A DNA stretch of 64,000 nt, taken from NCBI RefSeq assembly GCF_002952055.1, contig NZ_CP021255.1, positions 1,366,851-1,430,850 on the forward strand, read 5' to 3'. This document shows, piece by piece, positions 36,501 through 46,455 of the stretch (its first letter is position 1; every line of letters begins with the position of its first letter). The translations under genes and the position numbers were made by a program. The notes under the pieces were generated by a model. It had not been told where the DNA came from. It ran no database searches and worked only from the letters and a program-made list of their open reading frames with translations. This DNA comes from Desulfobulbus oralis (GTDB lineage Bacteria > Desulfobacterota > Desulfobulbia > Desulfobulbales > Desulfobulbaceae).

Positions 36501-38465
36501 TCAACAACTGGCATAGTCTGCCGTGTACTCCGGTACGATTTCATGCAGCGCGCTTTTTATACCACGACTATCATGTTGATTGGCTAGATGGACCAAGGTT
36601 TGCAGTTGACTGTGCAATTGCCGGCAGGAAGGCTGAATGTCACTTTTCAGCACCATAATTTTGCTGTGCTCTGTATCCACAATACCTTCGCCTTCAGTAA
36701 TCAGCTCTTCGTACAGTTTTTCTCCTGCCCGCAAACCGACATAGGCAATCTCGATTTCTGTATCCGGATCCTTGCCGCACAGGAGGATGAGTTCTCTGGC
36801 CATTTCGGCAATCTTTATGGGCTGGCCCATTTTCAAGATGAAAATCTCCCCCCCCTCGCCCATAGAGCCCGCCTGCAGAATGAGCTGCGCTGCCTCGTCA
36901 ACCGACATGAAATAGCGGGTAACCTCCGGGTGAGTGACGGTTACCGGTCCGCCCCGCTCGATTTGGCGTTTAAACAGGGGGATAACCGAACCGGATGAAC
37001 CCAGCACATTGCCGAAACGCACTCCCATGAACAGAGTCTGGTGTTGTTTGGGCGCGGCCGCACGCCAGCCGGCGGTCAGGCAGGTATTTTGCCAGCACTG
37101 AGGATTGTACACCTGCATGAGCAGCTCCGTCACCCGTTTGGAGGCGCCCATGACATTGGTTGGCCGAACCGCCTTGTCAGTTGAGACGAGAACGAAACGC
37201 TCCACGCCATATAAGATGGCAGCCTCCATGACCAGTTGGCTGCCGAATATATTGTTATAGACTGCCTGCCAGGGGTTTCGTTCCACCAGCGGCACATGCT
37301 TGTAGGCAGCGGCGTGAAAGACCACCTGAGGCTGGTATGTGCTAAAAACATGCTCCAAAAGGCGGCGATCCTGCACCTTGCCCAGCACAGCCGCCGCCGG
37401 CACACCCTGGTGCTCGTGGCGCAACTCCATCTGTATCTTGTACAGGTTTTCTTCGCCTGCGTCAAAAAGCACTAGTTTGCCTGGCGAAAAGCGCAGAATC
37501 TGTCGGCACAGTTCCGAGCCTATGGATCCACCCGCCCCGGTAATCAGAATGGTTTTCCCGGTTAGATAGGCGCCGATCTGTGCATATTCCATGTGTATTT
37601 CCTGTCTGCCCAGGAGGTCTTTATAGTCAACCTCGCGAATACTGCGTACCGACAGTTTGCCATGAACAAGCTCACTAAATCCTGGCAAAATTTTATAAGG
37701 CAAAGCCGTCTCCTGACATAGGCGGACAATCGTGCGGATCCGCTGGGCATCTTGCCCCACCGAGGTGATAAGAATTTTCTGGGCATGGGTGAGTAGTGCC
37801 TGTTCTTTCAGATCCTTGATCAGGCCCACAATTGGCTTGCCATGTAATTTATAGCCAACAAGTGTTGGCTCGTCGCCCAGCAGGCCAACCACTTTGTACG
37901 GCAGATTGGAGTTGGATTCGGTTTCCCTGATTATTTTTTCTGCCTCGTCACCGGCGCCAATAAGGAGAATCCGTTCCTTGTTTTTATCTATATTCTTAAT
38001 AGTTCTATTCCGAAAACTGACAAAATTGGTTTTTTGGTAGAGGAAGCGAATGGCCGCACGAAACAAAGAGATGAAGAGGAAAGTCAAGATCAGATCAAGC
38101 AGAAAAACAGATCGAGACAGTCCATCGAAGCGGTTGTAAAAGAAAACACTGCCTACAAGCACAGTGGTTGACAGAATTGAAGCAAAGCATATATGTAAAA
38201 TATCATCAAAGCTTGTGTAGCGCCACATTCCTCTGTACAATCCAGCCAGATAGAAAATAGGTATTTTTATAACTATAATCAAAGGAATATATGTTATAAA
38301 GTTATGGTGCTGAATATGATAATTAAAATCAAAACGTATAACGTAGGCAAGGAAATGCGCAGCAATCAATAAAATAATATCAACAAAAAGGATGGCCCAG
38401 AAATGCCACCTTTGCATTGATGATATCAGTATATCTTTTTGCTTGTTCAAAAATATGGGTAACAT
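36501..38465 (-). CDS. UDP-HexNAc 4,6-dehydratase, WbpM/PglF family
   Basis: A 654-residue membrane protein. Four N-terminal helices lie in residues about 20-145 (WAILFVDIILLIAAHFLAYVI and following). A first Rossmann-like domain contains RILLIGAGDEAEKIIRE. The catalytic SDR domain has GAGGSIGSELCRQILRF, HAAAYKHVPLVERNPWQA and VSTDKAVRPTNVMGASKR. The product is a UDP-4-keto-6-deoxy-HexNAc. No 4-keto reductase is present in the locus, so the aminotransferase at 18613 is the likely consumer. Confidence 0.9.
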   Translation of the reverse strand: MLPIFLNKQKDILISSMQRWHFWAILFVDIILLIAAHFLAYVIRFDFNYHIQHHNFITYIPLIIVIKIPIFYLAGLYRGMWRYTSFDDILHICFASILSTTVLVGSVFFYNRFDGLSRSVFLLDLILTFLFISLFRAAIRFLYQKTNFVSFRNRTIKNIDKNKERILLIGAGDEAEKIIRETESNSNLPYKVVGLLGDEPTLVGYKLHGKPIVGLIKDLKEQALLTHAQKILITSVGQDAQRIRTIVRLCQETALPYKILPGFSELVHGKLSVRSIREVDYKDLLGRQEIHMEYAQIGAYLTGKTILITGAGGSIGSELCRQILRFSPGKLVLFDAGEENLYKIQMELRHEHQGVPAAAVLGKVQDRRLLEHVFSTYQPQVVFHAAAYKHVPLVERNPWQAVYNNIFGSQLVMEAAILYGVERFVLVSTDKAVRPTNVMGASKRVTELLMQVYNPQCWQNTCLTAGWRAAAPKQHQTLFMGVRFGNVLGSSGSVIPLFKRQIERGGPVTVTHPEVTRYFMSVDEAAQLILQAGSMGEGGEIFILKMGQPIKIAEMARELILLCGKDPDTEIEIAYVGLRAGEKLYEELITEGEGIVDTEHSKIMVLKSDIQPSCRQLHSQLQTLVHLANQHDSRGIKSALHEIVPEYTADYASC

Positions 38466-38687
38466 TTGCTTTGCTCAATTTACAATGTGCCGGCAATCAA
38501 ATTTCCTTTTTCTATAATATAGAATATATTCCAATTCTGGATGTGTGAATAATGCTATAGGATTTGTGTTTGATATTTAGCAGGAAATGTGTATATTTGC
38601 AGTTTGAATGTGCTAAAGTTCTTAAAGAACATTGACGCAATCGGTTCTTTCATAGTCAGAATTGGCAGATTTTACCGAACGTACATT

Positions 38688-40130
38688 CTAAATAATAATG
38701 CAGCCGATAATGTTCTTGCCACGTTCCTGGATCGTCTGTATCTCGTTTTCTATATCTCGGAATTTGGAAATTCCAACTTCTTCCACCAGAATGATATACT
38801 CATACTGGTCGATTTCATGGAGCGAGGCTAGCTGCTGGTCAACAAAGCACCATGCCTGCACAGTGCAGGATGCGAGTCGGTCGGCAAGACCCACTTGAAT
38901 TTCCTGAATACGGGGCAAGGCAATAGTGCCCAGCAGGAGAACGCGCTCTCCTGCAGCAACGTGCATCCGGATATTCTCCACGGCGATGTCGAAGCGCTCC
39001 GCCCGATCAAGTCGGCTGAAGCGAGAGTTGTCACGCCATTGCAGCAACAGGCGATCCACGGCGAACATATGCCCACGTGTAGATTGGGGCGGGAAGACCG
39101 CCAGGCAGTTGAGTGGGTATCTGTCGAAAAGCTCGCTGTAAGAAAGCAGTCGACCGGACAAAAGGAGCGGGAGCGCAAGGAGTGTGGCAGTAGCACCAGC
39201 GCCAGCAAGGCCACCCAAAACCGCACCCTTGAGCAAAGCGCGTTTGCCGGAGTTGCCAGCAGCTTTGCGAGCGCCTGGTCTGGCCATCTTTTGGGGCTCT
39301 GTAAGACTACCATAGTTGTTGTACATGGTTTGCAGTTCGTTGTAGTATTGCGCCTGCTGGGAATACGTCTCTTGTTGAAAGTGTGCCAGATCAGGGTTAA
39401 CATGCTCATATACGTATTTTTGCAATAACTGCGTGCCATTTTTTGGGTCAAACATGCCGGCAAGCAAAGAGAGGGCCTCTTCGGTCATGTTTTTGTCTGG
39501 CATGCTTATAGCCACTTGCACAATCTGCCGGTTATTCGGCAAGTGCACATTCATTGCCAGCCCCTGGTCGACTCTTTTTCCGTCAGTTCCTGGTACCCGT
39601 ACGACCCGATGACTATTCATCGACTGCCCACCCAGTTCAATGGTACACATTTCACGGAAGTACTTGGGCTCTATTGAATATTTCTCAGCAAGAGGACGCC
39701 AGAAGGCATCTGAACGTACTTTTTCCAAATATGGATCAATGGGATCTATTGACTCACTCACATCACTTATGAGCACATTAATTATACCAATCACCTGATT
39801 GAGGGGGTCAATCTGCATACTAATGCTATTTTTAATGTATAGTTTTTCACTTTCAGTTCGTTCTAGATGATTTTTTATCTCAGATTCATAGTAAATTTTT
39901 AATTTTTTGTACATCAACATTTTATATTCATAGGATTGTTCAGGACTATATCCCGTATCATCATGTATGTACTGAATATCTCGGTGATTTTCATTGGTCT
40001 TGCTTTTGTTGATTGCAATAAATGCGCAAAAAAGAGCGCAAATCAAGGCAGCACAGGTGATTATGCGCCACTGCATCATAATCAATATAACCAATTGGCG
40101 TAGATCAATCTCTCGTTCTTTATCTTCCAT
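38688..40130 (-). CDS. Wzz-type chain-length determinant protein
   Basis: A 480-residue inner-membrane protein: cytoplasmic head MEDKEREIDLRQLVILIMMQ, first membrane helix WRIITCAALICALFCAFIAI, a long periplasmic part rich in helices, and a second hydrophobic segment GAVLGGLAGAGATATLLALPLLLSGRLL. A cytoplasmic domain of about 130 residues follows (VLLLGTIALPRIQEIQVGLADRL...), resembling a degenerate BY-kinase-like domain without a recognisable Walker A. It would set polysaccharide chain length with the Wzy-like polymerase. Confidence 0.75.
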   Translation of the reverse strand: MEDKEREIDLRQLVILIMMQWRIITCAALICALFCAFIAINKSKTNENHRDIQYIHDDTGYSPEQSYEYKMLMYKKLKIYYESEIKNHLERTESEKLYIKNSISMQIDPLNQVIGIINVLISDVSESIDPIDPYLEKVRSDAFWRPLAEKYSIEPKYFREMCTIELGGQSMNSHRVVRVPGTDGKRVDQGLAMNVHLPNNRQIVQVAISMPDKNMTEEALSLLAGMFDPKNGTQLLQKYVYEHVNPDLAHFQQETYSQQAQYYNELQTMYNNYGSLTEPQKMARPGARKAAGNSGKRALLKGAVLGGLAGAGATATLLALPLLLSGRLLSYSELFDRYPLNCLAVFPPQSTRGHMFAVDRLLLQWRDNSRFSRLDRAERFDIAVENIRMHVAAGERVLLLGTIALPRIQEIQVGLADRLASCTVQAWCFVDQQLASLHEIDQYEYIILVEEVGISKFRDIENEIQTIQERGKNIIGCIII

Positions 40131-40148
40131 GAGGATATAGCATATAAA

Positions 40149-42005
40149 TTATTGATTAGTTTGTTTGTAAATATCGTATGAGCCGATCCGACTTTCTACT
40201 ATCCAACCTAATTCTTTTAACTTCTCTTCATGTTTATTATTATGCCGTATAACCAAAACGCTCATTCCATTCTTGAGGTATTCCGATGTCATCGATTGCC
40301 ACTGGGTTTGATCCAATAGATTTTCAAGCAGCATTCCAGTGCCTCTCCCCGTGACCGAGAGAATATTCGCATCATACTGGTGAATTTCTATAGTCACCTT
40401 TTCGGTGAAATATCCCCATTCCCCAGCATGATTTTGCCGTAAATAATCGGCAATCACGACAGTTTCATCCTGGAGCTTGAAGCGGTTCGAGCTGTGATAG
40501 AAATCACCCGAAAACTGTATGCGTCCTGCAAACAAAAACTGCCCGCTTGTGCCAATCGCAAGCAGGACAGCAAGCAGCGTGGCTCTTTTTCGCCACAGCC
40601 CCTTTTGCCTTCGCACCAGATCCGTGCCTGCACAGGCCAGGACGGTCTCCACCATCAAAACCCAGACAAAGCGAGGATAATAAGGCGGTGAGAATACTTT
40701 TGTCAACAACAGCCACGCAAGCGGCGGGCAGGCAAGCAAAATAAGCAGCACAAGCAGGGGCCACGCAGTTGTTCGCAAATCGGGCTTGTCACCTTTATGC
40801 AAAAGGCAATACAGCAGGGCCAGGAACCACAGCAGATAGTAATACCCACTGCCTATGACCCTTTCCGCGATCCATGCCAGTGTTGGCCAGAGCTGCGAGA
40901 CTTCGTTCAGCGGGCCCATACGTTATTTGAGGATATGGTAGGCTATGCCTTGCGCCATAGCAGGGCTTCCTGCAAGAGCCAGGATCAGGCTTTGGCCAAA
41001 GCGCCTTGTTCGCCAAATTTGCCATAAACAGAAGGCAGCCAGTAACAAGGGCACAAAAACCGACGTCATGATGGTGGTCATGACTGCAGCCATTGTCACT
41101 GCCGTGAGTGCGCACCAATGCTCTCCCCGCAAACCCTGCGCTTGTTCCTGCACCAGCAGGAGAAACAGGAGGGGCAGGAAAATGGCAGCCAGCAGGGCCT
41201 TGCCCTGCCAAATGCGCAAAAGCAGGAAAGAGCCGGTAGACCATGCGGAAAAGCCGCCAAAGGCCAGGGCCGTACACATAATCAGCAGAAAAATCCAGTG
41301 ATCTTCCGGATCGGGAAAGAAAGTCCGCGCGAGCAAAGAGTAGACCATGAAGGCCAGAGGAATCAGCACGCCTGGAAGAACGGTATGGCTCATGATGGCG
41401 GGATGGAGGCCCGACATCTTGGCATAGCAGGCGACCAGCAGGGGAAAAGGGGCGAGAATCCGCTGCCAGCCAACTCGCCATGGTCTCCTGGCGCCATCCT
41501 GATCAAGGCTGGCTCCTGTATAGGGACTGTGGCCATAAAGGGTATCGGTCTGCACGACACCAGTTACCAGGGCCACATAGGTGGCGTCATCCGCATCCTG
41601 GTGCTCCAGGAACACCGGAACGGCGGTCATGACGAGCATGCAGGCCAGTACCATGATGGGCAAGAGGGCTGGCTGACGCATGCGCTGGACCAAAGCGCGC
41701 AGCGGGGCCAAAAGCTCCTGCTTCAGCAGCATCAGGGAGGCAGCCGCGCAGAGCCCCCAGGCCATCGCAACCAAAACAAGCAGGCCCTTGAATTTGCCCC
41801 ACCAGAGCGTACAGGGCAGAGCGATCAGCAGAAAGATGCCCCAGAGCAGAACAGTGCCAAAGACAATGGCGGACGCCACGCCCGGTTTCTGCCATTTCCA
41901 GCGTATGACCGGCAGGCAACCCACAATGTAGGGTATAATAAAAAAGAGCGAGACAATGAGCATACACTTCAGGACCAGCTCACCGATTCGCAGCATCATA
42001 TCCAT
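40149..42005 (-). pseudogene. Large membrane protein (DUF6077-like) split by an in-frame TAA
   Basis: A reading frame from ATG 42005 runs 360 codons to a TAA at 40923-40925, then continues in the same frame through CGT and ATG 40919 for 256 more codons to 40149. The first part is a chain of membrane helices (VSLFFIIPYIVGCLPVI, PIMVLACMLVMTAVPVFLEHQDADDATYVALVTGV...). The second part has more helices and a soluble C-terminal domain (ETVVIADYLRQNHAGEWGYFTEKVTIEIHQYDANILSVTGRG). Together they give about 618 residues, similar in build to DUF6077 proteins of polysaccharide loci. One nonsense change explains the split, though two coupled genes are possible. Function unknown. Confidence 0.6.
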
Positions 42006-42395
42006 CTTATGCTATGCCTTTGTCAAGTGCCCGTTACCAGGCAGGTAAAGGAGAAAACAGAGATTTTTCGCCTCGCAGGCAGTACGGTTTTTCTTCTGTC
42101 AGCCCATGCAGTCGAGCTTTGCCCAACCGGAAGAGCCGCCTTGCAGCATCAGCGCATCAATGCCGCTGAAGCGATATCCCCGGCGCCCCTCAGGCGCTGA
42201 CTTTGGCGGGGCGCGGCCGACGATTGGCATCTGATCAGGTCAACAGAGGGCCAACCATCAAGCCCCAAAATCCATGTCTGCAGCTTTATACCCGAAAGAC
42301 CGTTACTCTACAAGCAATGCTCTCCGGTTCAGGCCCTGCATCATGCAGCCATGGCACGCACAGGCATCCGGGAGTGTCGGCAGGGGCGGGGAGCA
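42006..42395. other. Intergenic region, no gene recognised
   Basis: A 390-base gap between the DUF6077-like gene and rsmA. The short frames in it have no family signature. Both neighbours are transcribed on the minus strand, so the promoter of the polysaccharide locus should lie here, but I find no clear -35/-10 pair. I also see no riboswitch fold that I can name. Confidence 0.4.
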
Positions 42396-43238
42396 TCATG
42401 CCTGCATGATCCGGCACAGGCGCACGTAGTCGGCAAGCGAGAGCGTTTCGGCCCGGGCTGTGGCCGCGATATCCGCCGCCGCAAGCCAGGCGCAGAGTTC
42501 TGCCCGGTCGGCGGCCAGCGGCAGCAGGGCATTGGCCAGGGTCTTTCTGCGCCGGGCAAAGGTCGTCCGCACGATGCGGGTGAAAAGTGGCCGGTCAAAG
42601 GCACCCAAGGCTTCGAGCCGCTCAGGTTCCGGAAAAAAGCGAAGGCGTAAAATCAGGGAATCCACCTTGGGCCGCGGGTGAAAGGCAGAGGGCGGTACGG
42701 CAAAAAGCGGCTCCACATCGGCGCAGGCGGCCAGCAAAACCGTAGGCGCGCCGTAGTCCTTGTTGCCGGGCCGGGCAGCCAGGCGCAGCGCCAGCTCCCT
42801 TTGCAGCATCAGCACTGCCGAGTGCAGGCAGGCCCGCTGTGCCATAATCCGGAACAGGAAGGGGGTGGAAATGGCGTAAGGCAGGTTCGCCACGATTTTC
42901 AGGCGCTCACCGGGCCTGCAGAAGCTGGCCAAATCCACCTTGAGGATATCGGCGTGCACGAGCTGCACGTTTTGCGGCAGATCGCCTTGTTCCTCGTGCA
43001 GGCGTATGATGCCGCTGTCCGCCTCGATGCCCACGACCTCGTGCACTGCAGCGGCCAGGGGTCTGGTCAGGGCCCCCAGCCCCACGCCCACTTCCATGAC
43101 GCGCTCCTGCGCCGAAAGACCTGCCGCAGCCACGATGCGGAGGGGCAGGTTCTCGTCCACCAGAAAATTCTGGCCCAGTCGCTTGTGGGGCGCAAGTCCC
43201 CGGGCCTCCAGGAGGCGTTTTGTTGCAAAGCGGTTCAT
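42396..43238 (-). CDS. rsmA: 16S rRNA dimethyladenosine methyltransferase
   Basis: Dimethylates two adjacent adenines near the 3' end of 16S rRNA during 30S assembly. LGQNFLVDENLPLRIV opens the family; VMEVGVGLGALTRPLAAAVHEVVGIEAD binds SAM; IVANLPYAISTPFLFRIM is the catalytic NLPY motif. The C-terminal FHPRPKVDSLILRL and FARRRKTLANAL are conserved. Start ATG 43238 (MNRFATKRLLE); the upstream in-frame extension runs into tsaD and is discarded. Confidence 0.95.
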   Translation of the reverse strand: MNRFATKRLLEARGLAPHKRLGQNFLVDENLPLRIVAAAGLSAQERVMEVGVGLGALTRPLAAAVHEVVGIEADSGIIRLHEEQGDLPQNVQLVHADILKVDLASFCRPGERLKIVANLPYAISTPFLFRIMAQRACLHSAVLMLQRELALRLAARPGNKDYGAPTVLLAACADVEPLFAVPPSAFHPRPKVDSLILRLRFFPEPERLEALGAFDRPLFTRIVRTTFARRRKTLANALLPLAADRAELCAWLAAADIAATARAETLSLADYVRLCRIMQA

Positions 43239-43239
43239 T

Positions 43240-44244
43240 TCAGTGCAGGTGCGCGCGGGAATAGGCGTCGGCATCCGGCCCGCTGATCTCGCCCGCCTGA
43301 AAGGCATAAAAGCCTGCCATGGCAATCATGGCGGCGTTGTCGGTGCAGAAGATGGGCGAAGGCAGAAAGAGCGACAGGCCCTCTTCCCGGCAGCGTTTCG
43401 CGAGTTGCACCCGCAGATGCTGGTTGGCTGCCACGCCGCCGCCCAGAACCACCCGCTTATGCCCGTTTTCCCGTGCCGCGAGGAGGCTCTTTTCGACCAG
43501 CACCTCGCTCACTGCAGCCTGAAAAGAGGCGCAGATGTCCGGAATTGCGGCCGCATCCGGCCGCCCATTTGCAGGCAGAACATTCCTGACCGCAGTCTTG
43601 AGGCCGCTGAAGCTGAAGGTAAATCGCTCCTTGTCCAGCCAGGCGCGGGGGAAGTTGAAGGCCGTCGGGTCGCCGTGTTCAGCGAGTCTGGCGATAAGCG
43701 GCCCTCCGGGATAGCCCAGACCCAGCATTTTGGCCACCTTGTCAAAGGCCTCGCCCGCAGCGTCGTCCAGCGTGCGGCCCATGCAGACAAAAGCCGCAGG
43801 TCCCTCTACCCGGAAAAGCGCCGTGTTGCCGCCGGACACCAGAAGAGCGGTGTAGGGAAAGTCCGGGGCCAGGGGCTCCAGGAGACAGGCCAGCAGATGC
43901 CCGGCCAGATGGTTGACGCCCACGCAGGGCAAATGCCTGGCCAGCGCGACAGCCTTGGCAAAGGTGAAGCCCACCAGGAGCGAACCCACCAGTCCCGGCC
44001 CCTGGGTGGCGGCCAGCAGCTGGATGTCGTCAAGGGTGAGGCCGGCATCCTGCAGGGCGGCGGCCACCACCGGCTGTATCATTTCGATATGACGCCGGGA
44101 GGCCAGTTCGGGCACAATGCCGCCAAAGGGCCTGTGGATATCGTGCTGGCTGCTGATGCGGTTGGCGAGCACGCGGCGCCTGTCCGCCTCCACCACGGCG
44201 GCTGCCGTGTCATCGCAGGAGCTTTCTATGGCAAGGACGAGCAT
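43240..44244 (-). CDS. tsaD: tRNA threonylcarbamoyladenosine synthase subunit TsaD
   Basis: Transfers threonylcarbamoyl to A37 of ANN-decoding tRNAs with TsaB and TsaE. LAIESSCDDTAAAVV is the ASKHA start; VPELASRRHIEMI and GVNHLAGHL supply the metal-binding histidines; VSGGNTALF and ANQHLRVQL complete the nucleotide site; FCTDNAAMIAMAG is the C-terminal signature. The 334 residues are normal. One base separates it from rsmA and from the permease gene, so all are in one transcript. Confidence 0.96.
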   Translation of the reverse strand: MLVLAIESSCDDTAAAVVEADRRRVLANRISSQHDIHRPFGGIVPELASRRHIEMIQPVVAAALQDAGLTLDDIQLLAATQGPGLVGSLLVGFTFAKAVALARHLPCVGVNHLAGHLLACLLEPLAPDFPYTALLVSGGNTALFRVEGPAAFVCMGRTLDDAAGEAFDKVAKMLGLGYPGGPLIARLAEHGDPTAFNFPRAWLDKERFTFSFSGLKTAVRNVLPANGRPDAAAIPDICASFQAAVSEVLVEKSLLAARENGHKRVVLGGGVAANQHLRVQLAKRCREEGLSLFLPSPIFCTDNAAMIAMAGFYAFQAGEISGPDADAYSRAHLH

Positions 44245-44245
44245 G

Positions 44246-44977
44246 TCAGGAGTTTCCGAATCCGGGAATGGCCAGTCGCTGCTCCAGCTTTTTCAGGAGC
44301 AGCATGGCCATGCTGACCAGCGCGAGATAGTACAGGGCAATGGCCATGAAGACCTCGGTAAAGCGGAAATGCTCCGTGGCAATGGTCTTGCCCTCGCCGG
44401 TCAGTTCCATGCAGGTCACGATATAGGCCAGCGAGGAATACTTGATCAGATAGATGATTTCATTGCCGCAGCCGTGCAGTGCGCGGCGGAATGCCTGCGG
44501 CAGGATGATGTAGAACAGTGTCTGCCAGGCGCCGAAACCCAGGGCCAGCGCCCCCAGGTATTGCCCCTTCTTGATGGAGAGAAAGGCGCCGCGCACATAT
44601 TCGCTCTGATACGCGCCGCTGCAGAGCATGAAGCCAATCACCGCCGCCTGATAGGGCGACAGATACATCAGTGTCTTGAGGCGGTCCGCAAGCCGGGGAC
44701 TGAAGGCCCTGAGCGGCTCTTCCAGGTGCATGTACAGGTCGGGCAGACCGTAGTACAGCACAAAGAGCTGCACCACAAGCGGCGTGCCGCGGAAGAGCGC
44801 CGCATAAAAATCGCCCAGCTTGCGCAGCCATCTGGGGCCGCAGGCCCGGCAACTGCCCGCCAGCAGGCCAATGGCCACCCCGCCGCAGGCCGCAGGCACG
44901 ATCAGGGCCACGCTCATCCAGAGGCCCCGGTTCAGCGCGGCAAAGAGTTCGTGATAAAAGGGCGAAAGTTCCGGCAT
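44246..44977 (-). CDS. Polar amino-acid ABC transporter permease (second)
   Basis: A 243-residue inner-membrane permease of the HisM/GlnP family: LNRGLWMSVALIVPAACGGVAIGLLAG, the RGTPLVVQLFVLYYGLP segment typical of the family, and the EAA-type loop ALALGFGAWQTLFYIILPQAFRRALHG. It pairs with the permease at 45730 to form the channel; the ATPase gene lies between them. Confidence 0.9.
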   Translation of the reverse strand: MPELSPFYHELFAALNRGLWMSVALIVPAACGGVAIGLLAGSCRACGPRWLRKLGDFYAALFRGTPLVVQLFVLYYGLPDLYMHLEEPLRAFSPRLADRLKTLMYLSPYQAAVIGFMLCSGAYQSEYVRGAFLSIKKGQYLGALALGFGAWQTLFYIILPQAFRRALHGCGNEIIYLIKYSSLAYIVTCMELTGEGKTIATEHFRFTEVFMAIALYYLALVSMAMLLLKKLEQRLAIPGFGNS

Positions 44978-44986
44978 TGACGCGCC

Positions 44987-45733
44987 TCAGCCCACTTCGC
45001 CCAGATGGTTGCAGAAGGCCCGGGCCCGGCTGTCCGAGCCGGCGGCCAAAAGTAGCGCGGGCTCCCCCTGTTCCACGATTTGCCCTGCCTCCATGTAGAG
45101 CAGTTCGTCCGCCAATGTGGCGATCAGGCCCATCTGATGGGTGGCCATGAGCATGGTCATGCCCTGGGCGGCCAGCTCCTTGATGACCGCGATCACCTCG
45201 CCAATCAGCTCCGGATCGAGCGCACTTGTGGGCTCGTCCAGCAGCAGGACCCTGGGGTCCATGGCCAGCGCCCGGGCAATGGCTACCCGCTGCTTCTGTC
45301 CGCCGGAGAGCTGCGCCGGATAGAGATCGGCCTTGTCGGCCAGCCCGACCTGCTCCAGCTCGGAGCGGGCCCGGGCCTCGGCCTCCTTTTTGTTCAGCTT
45401 CTGCACCTTTCTGAGCGGAGTCGTGATGTTCGCGAGCGCGTTCAGATGGTCGAACAGGTTGAAATCCTGAAAAATCATGCCCACCTGCTGCCGCAGGCGG
45501 TACAGGCTCTTTTTGTCGCGCAGGTCAACCGGCCGGCCTTCCAGCCGGATTTCGCCTTCGTCCGGCTGCACCAGACAGTTGATGCACTGCAGAAGCGTGC
45601 TCTTGCCACCGCCGGAAGCGCCGATCAGTATCTTGATTTCACCCGGATTCAGGCTCAGGCTGACGCCCTTCAAGATACGCTGGCCCGCAAAGGATTTGCC
45701 GAGGTTTTTCACTTCGAGAACAGGCGTGCTCAT
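44987..45733 (-). CDS. Polar amino-acid ABC transporter ATP-binding protein
   Basis: A 248-residue ATPase of the GlnQ/HisP class. Walker A GASGGGKSTLLQC, Q-loop GMIFQDFNLFDHLNA, signature LSGGQKQRVAIARALA, Walker B VLLLDEPTSALDP and H-loop MLMATHQMG. The true start is ATG 45733 (MSTPVLEVKNLG), which overlaps the permease stop as ATGA; open frame upstream is an antisense artefact over the permease. Confidence 0.95.
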   Translation of the reverse strand: MSTPVLEVKNLGKSFAGQRILKGVSLSLNPGEIKILIGASGGGKSTLLQCINCLVQPDEGEIRLEGRPVDLRDKKSLYRLRQQVGMIFQDFNLFDHLNALANITTPLRKVQKLNKKEAEARARSELEQVGLADKADLYPAQLSGGQKQRVAIARALAMDPRVLLLDEPTSALDPELIGEVIAVIKELAAQGMTMLMATHQMGLIATLADELLYMEAGQIVEQGEPALLLAAGSDSRARAFCNHLGEVG

Positions 45734-46410
45734 GGTCGGGCTTCCCCAGAATAGCCGGGAATGCGCACCCGGCGCTCCAGTCGCCTGAGCGCTGCGACCC
45801 CGACCCAGGTCAGAAGGAAATACAGCAGCCCGGCGGCCAGATAGAGGGGCAGGTGCTGGTAGGTGCGCGAGGCCACAAACTGGGTACGGGCCATGATTTC
45901 CGGCGCGCCGATGACAAAGGCCAGGGCCGAATCTTTGAGAATGATCGAATATTCGTTGGACCAGGCCGGAATGGCCAGCCTGAGCGCCTGCGGCAGGATG
46001 ATGCTGCGGATGACCGCCTGGTTGCTCATGCCGAGCGCGCTCGCGGCCCGGAATTGACCGCGCGGGAGCGAGAGTATTGCGCCCCGGAAGATATTGGCCT
46101 GGTAGGCGCCGGTGGTCAGCCCAAGCACCACGGCCACGGCGGCAAGAGCCGGAATTTGCAGGTGCAGCAGGGGAAAGAGGCCGAAATAAAAGAGAAAGAG
46201 CAGTGTCAGCACCGGTACGCCGCGGAAGAACCAGAGGTAGGCCGAAAGCGCCTGGCGCAGCCCCTGCGGCCCATAGACCAGGCCTGCGGCGGCGGGCACG
46301 CCGATGCAGAGGCCGATAGCCATGGCGGCAATCACGATGAGGGCGGTGTTCACCGTGCCTGCGAGCAGATAGGGCAGGGCGGTCAGTACGGTGTCGAGCT
46401 GGCTTTCCAT
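45730..46410 (-). CDS. Polar amino-acid ABC transporter permease (first)
   Basis: A 226-residue permease: GTVNTALIVIAAMAIGLCIGVPAAAGL, FFRGVPVLTLLFLFYFGLFPLL, and the coupling loop ASALGMSNQAVIRSIILPQALRLAIPAW. It follows the binding-protein gene after a 45-base gap that holds a strong hairpin. Confidence 0.92.
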   Translation of the reverse strand: MESQLDTVLTALPYLLAGTVNTALIVIAAMAIGLCIGVPAAAGLVYGPQGLRQALSAYLWFFRGVPVLTLLFLFYFGLFPLLHLQIPALAAVAVVLGLTTGAYQANIFRGAILSLPRGQFRAASALGMSNQAVIRSIILPQALRLAIPAWSNEYSIILKDSALAFVIGAPEIMARTQFVASRTYQHLPLYLAAGLLYFLLTWVGVAALRRLERRVRIPGYSGEARP

Positions 46411-46423
46411 GGGGCAAAAGGAG

Positions 46424-46449
46424 GCGGGCGGCCCGCAAAAGCCGCCCGC
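46424..46449. terminator. Intergenic hairpin between binding protein and permease
   Basis: GCGGGCGGC (46424-46432) and GCCGCCCGC (46441-46449) form a nine-base stem. In the direction of transcription (minus) only a weak T-rich stretch follows, so it may stabilise the upstream message or terminate partly. Such a hairpin commonly raises binding-protein output over that of the membrane subunits. Confidence 0.5.
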
Positions 46450-46455
46450 TCTTTT

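Noticed and set aside
42006-42395. Possible riboswitch or small RNA upstream of the polysaccharide locus
   Set aside because: No conserved riboswitch core or convincing terminator could be identified by eye.
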